Below, in pieces: positions 37,904-49,798 of a stretch of DNA of 64,000 bases. Below the pieces are notes generated by a model that was not told the DNA's origin, searched no databases, and saw nothing but the letters and a program-made list of their open reading frames with translations. The position numbers were made by a program, and so were the translations under genes. Source of the DNA: Polytrichum commune (Eukaryota; Streptophyta; Polytrichopsida; Polytrichales; Polytrichaceae); contig OX485804.1 of NCBI GenBank assembly GCA_950295325.1, forward strand, positions 12,586,001 through 12,650,000, given 5' to 3'. The first letter of the stretch is position 1; each line of letters opens with the position of its first letter.

Positions 37904-38935
37904 GTGGTGTTACTAAGTTTGGGTTCCATTATAGGTGATGATGTTGTGAATGTCTACATCAATCAACAGAAAAAGTTTGCATTTGTGGAGATGAGGACTG
38001 TTGAAGAAGCTAGTAATGCAAGGGCTTTAGATGGCATCATCTTTGAGGTAACATGTTTTCTTCAATGCAACATGTTGCTCATCAGATGTTGTGAGGGTTT
38101 TGATGCTTAATCTTACTGCAGCAGTTGGCATTATAAAAGGTTATATGCCTTATTATATTTGTGTTGTTATTATATAGGTAGTCAGACTCAGTTCAGGTAG
38201 GATGTGTGATGTTTTTCATTAATTGTTGTTATGTTGGTTACTTACAGGGTGTCTCTGTGAGAGTTCGAAGGCCAAGTGATTACAACCCTTCTATGGTCGC
38301 TACCCTAGATCCCAGTCAGCCTAGCCCGCATCTTAACCTGGCTGATGTTGGCCTAACCCCAGGGTAAGCTTTCTACAAAGTAGTGACCATTATTCTATAA
38401 TATGTGTTGAATGAGGAAGGAACCTGCTTGCATAACTCATGTTCTTTCTCCAGCAGCATTTCAAGGTCCTTAAAAGTCACTTTTATCTGTTTTTGTTGTA
38501 CTATCTTGTACCAAGCTAGTCCACTTCTGGTCTAGTCTGCAGTAATTTTCTTAACAGAAATGCCAGAGTTCCAGTAGTTGTAGCTTAAACCAGTTTTTAT
38601 ATAAATGCAGAAGTGTTGTTGGGTGTGCTGATGGTCCGGATTGCATTTTTGTTGGTGGTTTGCCCTATTATCTGACAGAAGTTCAGATCAAGGAGTTACT
38701 TGAATCATTTGGGTGAGGAGAATTGGTCCAATTCATTCACTACAGTTTTGGAATATACATATTATATACCATACACCAATACAATAGAATATTAATGGTA
38801 TTAGGGTATGATTTGTGCATTAATTGCAATGATGTGTGTGCTTGTTCATCAATCTGTTTCGATGTCATGTCTCAACCTCCACCGTTTTCACTGCTAGGCC
38901 TCTGCGAGGTTTTGATCTTGTCAAAGATCGTGATG

Positions 38936-39835
38936 ATCTAGGACCACACACAGATGCACTCCGCATGTTTCAGCAGCTTGTCCCTTCACATGAGTATAAA
39001 TTGCAATAGGTATTTGATATTTGAATATAAATACCATTGCCCATGTCAGTCCTGAAGAAAGGCACACATTGTCTTAAGAAACCCCCACTGATATGGTGGT
39101 TACTTGTTCAATGCATATTCCAAGCTACACCATTCTCCCTCACTATCAAAGTTTCATAATGTTTGCATTTTGCATTACAAGGAAGCATGTAGAGCAGACT
39201 CTATTGAGAACATAAATTTTACCTTGACTAAGTAATTAAAAGTTGCACTTGTACTTCTTTGATTTTTAGGTAGGAAATTTGTAAGCAATTGACATGGTGT
39301 AAAAAATATTTAATCTTGTGATCATGAACAATACCTCACTTCCAAAGGAAGAACTGTGATGGGGTTGACTTCTAACCTTCTGTTCTAGGGTAGTGACCAG
39401 GGGGTTGCATTTGATATGCTTTTTCATGTTTTTTGTGTCTTTCATCATAAATCTGCCTTATTGTAATATTTGTAACACATCAATGTTAGCGAAAGAAACT
39501 CATAATACAAGGAGATATAATACAAGGCATATGTTCAAATTTGTTGTCTCACAGGCATCAGAGATATGTGAGGGCATTTTTTAAATGCTCATACAATTTG
39601 CTATACCTCAAAACCAATCAGTTTTGAGAGTAATGAAACTACTCTTGATGAGTACATTAAGCATACATAATATTGGGGACAAATGTCTTATAGGTAGGCA
39701 TTACTGTTTTGGTTGCTTTGTGTACGGTCAACGATTTCTAACTCGCACTTCATGTTAACGGATTGTAGTGGCATATACGAGATAAAGGATAATATCAACT
39801 TGTTGGTCCAATTGGAAGCAAGACGTCAGAATGTC
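38936..39835. other. Gene-free stretch
   Basis: No supported gene after the end of the U2AF65 similarity. Confidence 0.5.
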
Positions 39836-40050
39836 CTATACATCATTCTGAAATAAAGAAGAAAACCTATCTCTAATATAGTTGTAAAGGGGATAATCTA
39901 ACACAAAGTGTGTCTCATTTTCAACCACATTGTAACAACAATAGTGGCATAATTGGTTACCTCTAGGGATTGGCATAGTTAACCATTGTCCAATTTCAAT
40001 AGAGAATCTATGTTCGAAAGTGTGGTTTACTCGAGCTGCATGAGCGCAAT
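39836..40050 (-). pseudogene. Reverse-transcriptase-associated zinc-finger tail, LINE-like remnant
   Basis: The minus strand encodes RFSIEIGQWLTMPIPRG, then LCHYCCYNVVENETHFVLDY and PLYNYIRDRF, ending at a stop. The pattern C-x2-C, then VE(D/N)E-x-HF-(8 or so)-Y, is the zinc-finger-like tail seen downstream of reverse transcriptases in non-LTR retroelements. No reverse transcriptase core is recognisable upstream, so this is a short 3' remnant. The subfamily cannot be set. Confidence 0.6.
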
Positions 40051-42197
40051 TTGTTGAATAATAGAAGTGTGATCAAAAGGCTACAATAAAATCGAAGTAC
40101 TTGCATGCATTTTGAGTTTGGCAGATTGGAGTTAGCCTTTCATTCAATGGGACTTTTCCCAAGAGTTGGTCCGCAGGTTGAAATTCATCAACTTCCGACT
40201 TTGCCAACGTCGTCCTTCCGGACTTCTTCTCCCACCAGCGGTGGGCCTTTGGCCCCGAGCGGCTCGTCGAGGAGGAGGCCTAGAGCCACCTCCCGAAATG
40301 TTGGCCTCTCCTGCGGCCACGTCACCTAGGCGTTTTAGGGTTAGGGTTAGTTTGCGATTTCGGGCCAATTTTTTCCACTGCTTACGGCAGGTTCCTGTTG
40401 GGATCATGGATTTGCGAGCCCTCTTAATTTTAGTCCAATCAAATTCTGCAGTCATGAAAAAACTCCTCATTCCCGCGGGACGTTCTGCAGTGCCTCAATT
40501 TCTTCTCGAAACACAAAACCCAGATTACACACCATCCACATCTATTCGAGAAGAAATTAAGGAAAAAACAATGATTCGCGAGAACATACAATTGCAATAG
40601 GAGATTCGTCTTTGTTTCAATCCGACCAATTTGTGTAGGAGGAGGTGCTGCAGGTTTTTGCTATAAGAACTTAGGTCATCTGAATCTTAATTCCTTGCTG
40701 ATATGATGATGATCGACGTTAGCCTTGTGGGGTTTTGCCTGGGGTTAGCTAACTACTTGGTATCAGACCTTTCGAGGATGTAAAATTACCTTTGCACTCT
40801 TTCGCCCGCCACAGAATATACGCTGAGCAGGATGCTTCGATGCATCAAGCTTATCGTCTATGTCATTTAAGTAGATTGTTTGACATTGTGATGTTGTTTG
40901 GTCGGAAACTATAAATTAAAAATTAAAAACAGAGGAGGTTGTTCCGAAATGTATGAAACCCAACATGGAGTAGTAAATGGTCACTTCATAGATTCTTTAG
41001 ACTCTGTTCTTCCGAACACAATCTCGTTTCTCAATTGATCAATTTGTTGAATCTTCTTCTTTCTCGAGGAGGTAGTGAACATCTTCTTATCAGTAACTTA
41101 CAACTAGACGTCATCTCAATAACGTTGGTACTCCCTTTGGAATCCATGCACGCATTTAGAGTGCTTCAAACAATTAGTATCAGCGCTTTGGAGGATTCCT
41201 AAGAGGGGGAGCTTGTCAAAGCCCTCTTTGAAAAAAAATGGGGTGTTTCCTCAAATAAACCAAACTTTGGCTTTGTTTGTCTTATCTCTCCTGGTTTCCT
41301 TGTGTCGATGAAGTTGAGGTACCAGTAGGCACACTAATCAACAATCTGCTTGAGTCTTCCTGTTACCTCTGGAGATCGGTAGCAGAAACAATATTTGGCT
41401 ATTGCCGCATGTGTGATTTGTTTTCTATCTCATGCTAATTTCTGTTTGATTCTTTTTTATTGTTGTGTATTGAGTATGGAGCTCTGAAAGATTTGATGAA
41501 CTATCTCTCTTGATTCTTTATTTTATGGTATACTGGTCAAGGTTTGCAAACCTAAAGTACTCATCATCATCCCCTTTCAAAGTGAATACAAAACTTATTC
41601 TCCATTGAGAAACGCACTGAAGGGCATCATTTCTACATAAACAGCATAAACATGTTTTCTGAAGACATGACAACTTCCAAGTAAGATCAATGACCCAAAC
41701 AGATGTGCGTTCATAGCCGACTTGTCATCCAAGAGCAGAAAGGTTATTATTATAACTCATCACAATGATCCATCCATGAAGACATGACATCATGTAGATT
41801 CTTTTGAGTGATATATGACAATGATTGTATATGAGAATGGACTTCAAACATATGTCTCCTGGTAAAACTTGAGTATATGTTCAGTATAGATTTAATGAAC
41901 ACATTTAAGAATGCTTATGTGGTCATTAAAAAATCTTCACATTATCATCTTGATTAGTTTACATCTCTGCTTTTAGTGCGAAATTTGAAAATACAATCCC
42001 TATGATTCACAGCTACTATCCAGATGAGACAATTTCCAAGCCCATCCGAAGACCGGAAATGTTTGGAGTTGAAATTCCCTTTGATATACCTTAAGACGCG
42101 AAGTGTTCACACATGGTATCAGTGATCATCAATACTGTAGTGTGTAGCTAAAGTGTGGAGATTGAAACACTCACTACACAATTCTCAGTGCCCTCAT
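40051..42197. other. Gene-free stretch with a GC-rich island
   Basis: A GC-rich block at about 40180-40490 contains overlapping open frames on both strands (longest 40166-40600) and a GGGTTAGGGTTAG run at about 40336. I see no family signature. The remainder to 42197 is AT-rich without a supported gene. Confidence 0.4.
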
Positions 42198-42935
42198 GGG
42201 GCCATTCACGGTTGGGGTACTACTTTTGGCCGTCTAACGGAAAACATACTTTTTTGGATAACTTCACATGCTTGGTATGCTTAGATTTGTATTATGAAGC
42301 ATATTTTGGATCATACCTACATTTCATACTCCATATCGAGTACACTGACAAAGTTAATTTAGAAGGAATAGGGTCATCTAAGATATCATTTTGATTCCTT
42401 AAAGGACATTCAGGAGTGTTGTCTTAATTGTTCACCTTAGGATCAAGGAATGAAAAGGACAACAAGAATCAATCGAAACGATCCCAAATTTTTTCCTCAC
42501 ACTCATCGTTCAAGTGTGTACCAATAGAACCAAATATGTGTTGAATAGCAATTGCCCAACTTTACATGTGGCACCAAACATGTCCAAATATACATATACT
42601 CACGGCCACACGTAAAAGGAACGTCTAGTATTAGAATTGGACAAAAAAATTTATATGAATGGACACATGACACTTTTACCAAGGTACCAAGATACATAAC
42701 AGGAAATAATTGACCACCAATGCACACCTAAATAACAAAAAAATGCCACTGATGTGGCCTAGGGTTTAGGGTTTAGGGTTTAGGGTGATTATTAAATAAT
42801 AATAAAAATCTTTCTTGATAAAGCTTATGAACTATCTACTTATTTATGTAAAATTTATTGATCAAATAATAATAAATCATGATAAAAACCAAGATCAATG
42901 TGACAAAGTCCTTAAGATGGGGATATTAACTAAAA
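42198..42935 (-). mobile_element. TIR element, copy 1 (one end lost)
   Basis: Its intact terminus reads GGCCATTCACGGTTGGGGTA, continuing CTACTTTTGG. The body matches, in reverse orientation, the element at 54857-55671 over about 700 bp (for instance AAATTTTTTCCTCACA, TTTATTGATCAAATAAT). The far terminus is missing at about 42935. A telomere-like run replaces about 80 bp found in the other copy. Confidence 0.75.
42759..42786. repeat. Telomere-like (TTTAGGG)n run
   Basis: Three to four TTTAGGG units, the plant telomere sequence, embedded in TIR element copy 1. Confidence 0.9.
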
Positions 42936-43125
42936 TGAGACAAATGGTCCGCTCATTTTAATGTGGGGAACGTGATGGGAACGCAATGATTGCTTTTTTC
43001 TATACAAGAGAATACCCGTAGAGGTTTTAGGGACCACAAACCAAGTGTTCCAATGAAACCGGGCAAACAATCAATTGTAATATGGAGGATCCCATCAAGG
43101 AAGACAAAAGGATTGTGCCTACACT

Positions 43126-43356
43126 CCATGGGTGAACACCTGTGGACTATTAAACATTGGAGGACATTGGACGACTCCCACATATTAAACATGTTGGCTA
43201 ATATGACAATGCACATGAAAATTCACAAAAAAAGATGCCTTTAAAAGTGGTAGTTTGAACATCCGTGGGACAAATGTCAATGTCTATGGCTCTCTAATTA
43301 ATGCTCACAAAATTCAAATTGAGCTCCAAACATGCTAGATGGTGTCAACCATCTAG
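43126..43356. repeat. Degenerate palindrome and a hairpin downstream of the transposase-like gene
   Basis: 43126-43145 (CCATGGGTGAACACCTGTGG) is a diverged copy of the palindrome found in the introns of both nearby genes. 43335-43356 forms a separate hairpin with 10-bp arms CTAGATGGTG/CAACCATCTAG. Both lie 3' of the stop codon at 43412, in the likely 3' region of the gene. Confidence 0.55.
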
Positions 43357-43411
43357 CCCACCCATGAGAGTCCACCCGCAGATACCGAGGAATGAGCAAG
43401 GCAACTTTAAT

Positions 43412-46400
43412 CTAGAGGTCTTCTGTTGGTACCCCATCCTCGAAAGTATCTCCATCAGTCATTTTCTCACCTCTAGTGCATCGATCTAAATTATCCTTTG
43501 CGAAAAGAATTTGCCGAGCTGGGATGAGAACATTGTCATCGGACGCATTCCTTTGTCTTGCCCATGATGCCACAACACAATCTAGGGATTGATGTTGTGG
43601 TGCATAGTCCTTGAGCCTCGTCCATCGAAAAGATTTTGCCATGTCCCATTCCTCATAACGTTCGTCTAAGGTCTTCTTGTTCCTTTGGCCAAGGACCAGT
43701 ATATAATAGACAATCTCAATGGAACGAGGATTAGGACCGATATGTGCCAAATTCGGCTCAGAAATCACTCGTCCCATCCACACTGGATTAGGACAATCCT
43801 CACTAGGACGTAGTAACACATAATGGCCAACCCGTATATGTGCGCCGGGACGGAAGGTCTCAACAGGTCGAGAACTAGCTGGCCCCACGTAAGCATAATC
43901 AGTGATGTTTTCCTCAAGTAGATGCACATTATCCACATGGAGGGTTGGTGCAATGGAGAACCGTGTAGCTGGCCAGAATGGCTCGCTAAGTTCAGATGGA
44001 GTTGGGAGTAAAGGTTGATCCATAGCCGCAAGCACATTCTCCCAATATAAAATTGTTGGTGCAATGGACTCCATATATTGACCCGAACTATCTTGATCTG
44101 CCGTATCCTTCCAATACTTAATAAAACCTTGCACCCCAAGCTTTATGTTCACGGAATCTTTCATCTCCCTTTTTGGAACGGGACGGGGGCACCCTACAAA
44201 AACAAACATACAATGAGCTCGGAGCAATACCACGGACTAACTGCCCACGGGTGATCACCCGTGGGCCACATACTTCACACCATGTATTTTCTAGTGCACT
44301 TCCAAAGCAATACAAACAAGGGACCCACTAACCTGTTGGGACCATGGTCTTCTTTGTGATAGGGTCCACCTTCCAAAGAGCAATTCCTCCATCAGGCACC
44401 CAACTTAGATCTGTACAATACACTTTGTACTGCATCAATGGCACTCCTTGAGGATCTACATAAAAACGGAATTGGTGCGCCTTGGAATGCCCAATAAGTC
44501 GATCTTGACCATACTCATTGTAGTATCCCTTCACCCATTCCTTGAAATCTGCAACCTCGTGGATTAAGGACGGGACAATAGTGGGTTCCCCAGCAGCCAT
44601 GAACGATGCCATGAGGTCTGGGAGTGTATGGCAATCCTCAATCTTCAGCCTTTGTCCAAACCTCCCAAACATTGCATCCACATCCTCATGCGTATGTCCA
44701 ACAATAAGGAAAGACACCCTGACTTCCCGAAAAATTCCCTTTGCAGTCAAAGCTAACCAAAACAACATGTTGTATTTTGATTTGTTGTCCTTCGCACAAT
44801 TGTCCATTTGAACAAGGAGGAGGGGTGGCAAACCTGTAGGAGGAATACTTGCGGGCGGTGGCAAGGGAAGTACTCCTGAACACTTCTCTACACCAACCAC
44901 CAATGCGTCGTGTAAAGGATCACCTATGGACGAAATCGGAATGTGTCTACTAGAGCAAACAGGTTCTACCTCAAGTTGACAAAGCAACTTCATCATCGAG
45001 GTGATAGTGAAGTTGGCATCGGATGGGTACATATCAAGGACATAATGCGCATAATTCACATCTGAGTGACCATATGCAATCATCCCCGCAATGGATATGG
45101 GGAATCGCTCGTATTTGTCAACACGTTTGTTTTTGTGCGCGAAAACGGGAAGAGCCGTTTTCCCATAATCCATTTTGTCATGGATTATACAAAGCACCTC
45201 ATTGGGAGCATACTTTGACAAAATCCTATCTTTATAGTAACTGTTTCTATGAGCCTCCTGCAATGTTAGATGACGAAGGCTAGCACTTGAGATGGCCAAG
45301 TGACCAGCTGTGTTCTTTGTGTGTATTCGCAACAAATCCTTGAATGCTGCACAAGTTCCACAACGCGAGAAGTTGTCGCCGGGGCTCTTTATAACATACT
45401 GCTTGAAATGTTGTCGATGTAGGCGGCTGAAGGTGGACGTAGAGATAGGCGTGTACCCTAGGTCTCCGTCCAAGTTGTTCACTTCCTGCAATAGGTTGCA
45501 CCACGTTGTTCCCACAGGGAGCATCTCCGTCCCTATCTTCTCACCACTTGGAAGAGTCCGAGTCATATGGGGCATGGCGTCCGCCCTACCCTCAACCAAT
45601 ACTCCAAGGGTGGCTCGTGCTTGCACTGTATTCGCCCGTGGTTTTCTAGTTCCTGTATTTCCATGATCTCGAGATCTAACCCCCATCAAGCTTTCAGCCT
45701 TGTTCCTATTATATTGTGCCCTTGATATCATATAGATGTTCATCCATGCTCGAGTGCATATTGTTCTCCCTTCCAACTGCACCATTTCGCGTCCGTTGTG
45801 CTCATGTTTCTGGATCGATTGGAACACCGACAGGGCTATGAGCTTCCGAGCATTGAATGGCAATGCGAAGTAGTGTTCCCGAATACTCATCAACAAAGGC
45901 CTTGGGAATACCTGGCAACAATGCTCGGAACAACAATCCACCGCTGATAACATCCGCGCATGCTCCTCAGTGGCTCCCCAAATTTTCTTCCCAGGTGGCC
46001 AAGGTGCACACATCCTCACAGTGTTGTATTGGCGTTTTCCAAGCAAGCGCCGATGACTTTGAACTTCGCAGGTCGCATTATGATGGACCAACAATATTTC
46101 CGCTAATGTATGTCCTTCAAATTTGGTGAGTGAAAGTGGCCATCGGTGCAGCGTATTCTTCCAATCCCGCGAAATAACATTGTCAGTTGGGTTCAAGATA
46201 ATAACTCCAACATCCTCAGCCCCTAGGATGCTATTGTCAACACAATCCAATGGATTTGTGTTGCAAATCAATCCATCACACAAAGCATGGCCCTCATCAT
46301 CAAAGAGCACAACGGCCTTCCCCTTCAAGTCCGTCCTCGACAGTCCAATGTAATGTGGAATCTGAACATCGATATCAAAGTATGTCAACACACATTGACC

Positions 46401-46929
46401 AGAAGCTCACGGGTGTTCACCCGTGGGGGACAACATTGAAATCTCAGCAAAATATTTACATTCATATAGGGGTGAGCTCTACACCTCACTTCACACAACT
46501 CAAGTGAAGTATGTGTTACTTATCATATCCCCATTGGGAGAATGACCCTTATTACCAGTTTCCACAAATAACCACACATATGTAGGGAGAACTAAAATAC
46601 AAATCATGAACTGCCACGGGTGAACACCCGTGGGGGCTTCCATGCTGACATCTACTACTAGAAAGTTTGTCACACACATGAGCATATGGATAACTTCTAT
46701 TCTGACATATGCTAGGATAACCGAAATAAAAACCATAAGCTCCCACGGGTGAACACCCGTGGGGGCCCCAAACCGGGTGCCAGCGTCTCCCACGGGTGAA
46801 CACCCGTGGCAGACTGGCCGTACAGGAGGGGTACGGCCAGAGTGTTGTCACGGGTGCACCCGTGGGAAAGTGGATGCACATTGGGGTTATAAAACCAACC
46901 TCTTCATTCATGTGAGGCACGCTCTCCAT
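43412..46929 (-). CDS. DUF7869-like putative DDE transposase, intron-containing
   Basis: The main exon, about 46406-44334, encodes roughly 690 residues. Rough positions: IIHDKMD (about 402-408), LLLVQMDNCAKDN (about 525-536) and LIVGHTHEDVDAMFGRF (about 562-578). These are the signature blocks of DUF7869 proteins, and their D...D...E spacing fits an RNase H/DDE fold; activity is inferred. Cysteine clusters (CCSEHCC, CGTC) precede them. A 139-bp intron, 44194-44333, with donor ACAG|GTTAGT and acceptor TTTGTAG, leads to exon 44193-43412, where VGHYVLLRPSEDCPNPVWMG suggests a BAH/SH3-like segment. A first exon at 46929-46896 (MESVPHMNEEV, Kozak-like AACCATGG) fits the frame if the weak donor GTTTTA is used; this is tentative. 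The frame is intact throughout. A KDZ-type transposase is an alternative family. Confidence 0.65.
44244..44265. repeat. Intronic 22-bp palindrome
   Basis: Perfect palindrome with arms CCCACGGGTG and centre AT, inside the 139-bp intron of the transposase-like gene. Confidence 0.9.
46408..46866. repeat. Cluster of five palindromes in the presumed leader intron
   Basis: Copies at 46408-46425, 46614-46634, 46742-46763, 46789-46810 and 46849-46866. Each has the arm (CC)CACGGGTG, a centre of AA, TT or none, and the complementary arm. The copy at 46408 directly borders the presumed splice acceptor of the main exon. Spacing is irregular here, unlike in the right-hand gene. Confidence 0.85.
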
Positions 46930-46998
46930 GGTTGCTCCTCAAGGGTGAAGGGGGGTGGACTCAAATGAGGAGAAAGAAATGACCCTCCAAATGGTGGC

Positions 46999-47008
46999 CT
47001 TTATATAG
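46999..47008 (-). promoter_or_regulatory. TATA box of the transposase-like gene
   Basis: On the minus strand the sequence reads CCTATATAAAGG, a canonical plant TATA box, about 70 bp upstream of the proposed ATG at 46929. Transcription would start near 46970, giving a leader of about 40 bases. Confidence 0.55.
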
Positions 47009-47009
47009 G

Positions 47010-48128
47010 TCGTGAGCATGGCCATCAACTTCACATGAGGAAGTACAAGGCATTCCCTCCAAATTCGTAAGTACATAGACGTCATTCCCTCCAATTCCTA
47101 TCGCTATTAGCTAATCACGTTCTAACCTTCCTCATATTGAATAATGATGACCTTCGGTAGTGGGGTTCTACATCGTATGTACATGGAGTGAAAATTTGTT
47201 ACAAGGCGAAGGAGAGTCTTTGCGGTACCAATGATCATTGTGTAACCTTTGCATACACCTCATACCACTACCAAGCATACTCATGCCAAAATTACATAAG
47301 GACATGTGCACACATAACAGGTCCATTGTGTGCGACATTGTGATGGTGACAAATGACAAGCAAGGGAGAAGCAAGTGAATAGAACCTCTAACACAAATAG
47401 GGTCATGGAGTTGCCAACTCTTAAATTTAATGGTGACTATGTAGTTGTTAAAAACAAAGTGTAGCATGTCACTTGCGGTCCCACATTATCACAATCTTGA
47501 GGTTGTATTTTGTAGTCAAGGGGGAGTCAAGGTCATCACATGTAATTCAAGAAGCACTTTATCCCATGCAAAAGGTGGCCCAACATAACTCAAACGGATA
47601 GCACAAACAAATGCCAATACAATGTCTTGGTGCCTACCATACATACTCATCACTTAGGTGACCACCCATAGTGTGGGGAATGTAGGAATTATCCACCACT
47701 TATGATGGGCACCCTTGCAAAATGAATAGTATGAAGGTTAGGTATTGTTTCATCCACAAGAGTTAACAACCACATGGGATTCTCTCACCAGAGTTATAGT
47801 TCTTTTATATTTTATAATTGTGAATAGGATGCCTATTTTGTGGGCAAGGTGCAAGGATAACCCGGTCAAAGCTACTATTAACTTTCATGTTTGCAGTCTA
47901 ATTTGGGAATAAGGGCTCCCAAATTCGAGGTTTGAAGCTCAACACTAGCCTGCTCCTTTTAGAGCAACTAGCATTGTGGCCCATTGTGGCCCATTGTGTT
48001 GCAACTTCGGAAAAGTTTCATATACTTCTCTCGGGGGGGGGGGTAGTCATTGGTTGGAGTAGCAATATACATGCGAACAAATGATAGGGTATTTTAAAAA
48101 CATGGGGGCTAAAAATTATAAATGGAGT
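47010..48128. other. Gene-free stretch
   Basis: No supported gene. A run of 11 G lies at 48033-48043. Confidence 0.5.
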
Positions 48129-49501
48129 TAAGAGTAATATAGGGTATCAACCATGACACTTGACATCTTTAAAGTACTATAGGGTATGGAATAATAGGTA
48201 ATTTGGAATTATAAGTAATGCAAGCCATTTTTCTATTAACCCAAAGTAGAAATTTACATAATGATAGCATCATTGTGAGAAAAATAATAGAATTGAAAGT
48301 AATACCCCCCCTATAAAATAGTGGTTGTTCGCACCTATATCCTTAACTTTTTAACACACTGCCCCGCCCCCCCCCCCCCCAAGATACTTATACTTTCCTA
48401 GCCTTGTCAACTTGCCTCGCTCCACCCCATTGTCCAATGTTGTATTTCATGAGCAAATGTTTTGTTGTATCCCCATGATCATTCTTCTTAACCGACTTGA
48501 CATGTGGCACACCTCAATTTCATGATAGTGGACATTTATGTTTAGCAACTTTGTGAATCTTCCATATCAAGTTCACACTTTATGGTTTTTTTATTTCTCA
48601 AATTCTCGCCGCCTCATTTCGCATTCTTTGCCTTCTCATTGTTTTGTATTTACTTGGAAGCCTCTAGCCTTGATGTCAAATTTTCTTTGGTCTTCATTAC
48701 ACTACCTTGGAGTTAGAAGCAAGCAATGTCATTTTTCCTTTGGTCTTTGATTATTGTACATCAAAGCAAACAACTCATACCCAACATAGTTGGAGTGTGT
48801 AATCTCATGGGTTTGTAGAAAATGAACGTAGTGTAGTTGGGGGTTTGATTATGGGAAGAGTGTTGGTAGCGTGAGCAAAGCGCATAACGTTTTTGGAGTG
48901 TAGTGTATAGTTGTGCGGAATAGGGAGCAATTTGTTTACTAGGATAATCCTATACATGATGTAATGTTCTTTGTGAAATAGAGTTATGCATTTCCTAAAA
49001 TTGATTTTGTGAAGTTTTGAATATGGGTACCAAATCATGAAATTGTTCACAACATGTACTGAAATTGGTTGTTTAAATAATGAACTTGGACCATGAACCA
49101 GGTTCATATTTCCAATGAAATTGGAAGAACTTATCGCTAAATTGCTTTGTTAAATCATGAATTTGAGTTTGCACTTTTGTGGATTCATCTTACCAAAGGA
49201 GTATGTGTCACTTTCCTTTATAAACCTCTTGGTTTTGTTCACGACTTTGAAGCATTAAACATCAAAACCCTAAGGTCACAATCATGTACTTAAGTTATCG
49301 AAGATGACCATTGAGAATTATTACATCAAAACATAAAACCTTGAATTTTCATTTTCATGGCACCTCTTTGATTTGCACAACCCATTTTTCATCTTTTAGC
49401 ATCACTTGTCATTCTTATCAATCATGATGTTGGACATGTAGCAACATACCATAGAGTTCCTTTGCCACAAATATGTGTGTGTGTGTCTATATGTATGTAT
49501 G

Positions 49502-49532
<31 letters not shown>

Positions 49533-49798
49533 GTGGCCAACTCGGGCATCAATGCCCTATTTACACTAGGGAAAATCATCAAATTTATAGCACTACGCTA
49601 GAGATGTTGATCCATTTATAAACCGGTTTAGGGTTTAGGGTTTAGGGTTTAAGGTTATTTATTTCCTTAGCATTTTCAGCACTGGGTTAGTAGGATAGGG
49701 CCTTGCATTACTTATATTTCCAAGTTACCTATTATTTCAAACCCTATAGTACTTTAAAGATGTCCAACGCCATTTTTGACACCCTATATTATTCTAAA
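48129..49798. mobile_element. Foldback element A with telomere-like repeats
   Basis: The left arm, 48129 to about 48330 (TAATATAGGGTATCAA, GACATCTTTAAAGTACTATA), is the reverse complement of the right arm at about 49628-49798, with 10-15 percent differences. The interior, about 1.3 kb, has no gene. It contains a run of 14 C at 48367-48380, a (TA)n run at 49501-49533 and (TTTAGGG)n at 49628-49653. A shorter relative is at 53216-53695. Confidence 0.7.

Larger units (their letters stand above)
35398..38935 (+). pseudogene. U2AF65: U2AF65 (splicing factor large subunit) internal fragment
   Basis: Exons on the plus strand: about 35398-35427 (TVATFFSH), 37678-37714 (VMGAVGANTAGPG), 37935-38047 (DDVVNVYINQQKKFAFVEMR), 38248-38363 (GVSVRVRRPSDYNPSM, LNLADVGLTPG), 38611-38712 (IFVGGLPYYLTEVQIKELLE) and 38898 to about 38933 (PLRGFDLVKDRD). 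These cover the RRM1 core and the first half of RRM2 of the protein that binds the polypyrimidine tract in pre-mRNA splicing. The RS region, the U2AF35-binding part, the rest of RRM2 and the C-terminal UHM are missing. The conserved sequence stops at 38933, after which the frame meets a stop. One exon is duplicated (see 35620-35943). Splice borders remain intact, so a chimeric transcript is possible. Confidence 0.85.

Noticed and set aside
40144-40600. Open frames of 108 and 144 codons in the GC-rich island
   Set aside because: They overlap on opposite strands, show no domain, and follow from high GC content.
46552-46929. A 125-codon frame through the palindrome cluster, read as a protein from MESVPHMNEE
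   Set aside because: After the first eleven codons it only translates palindromes and intron-like sequence. I use the start as a tentative short exon instead.
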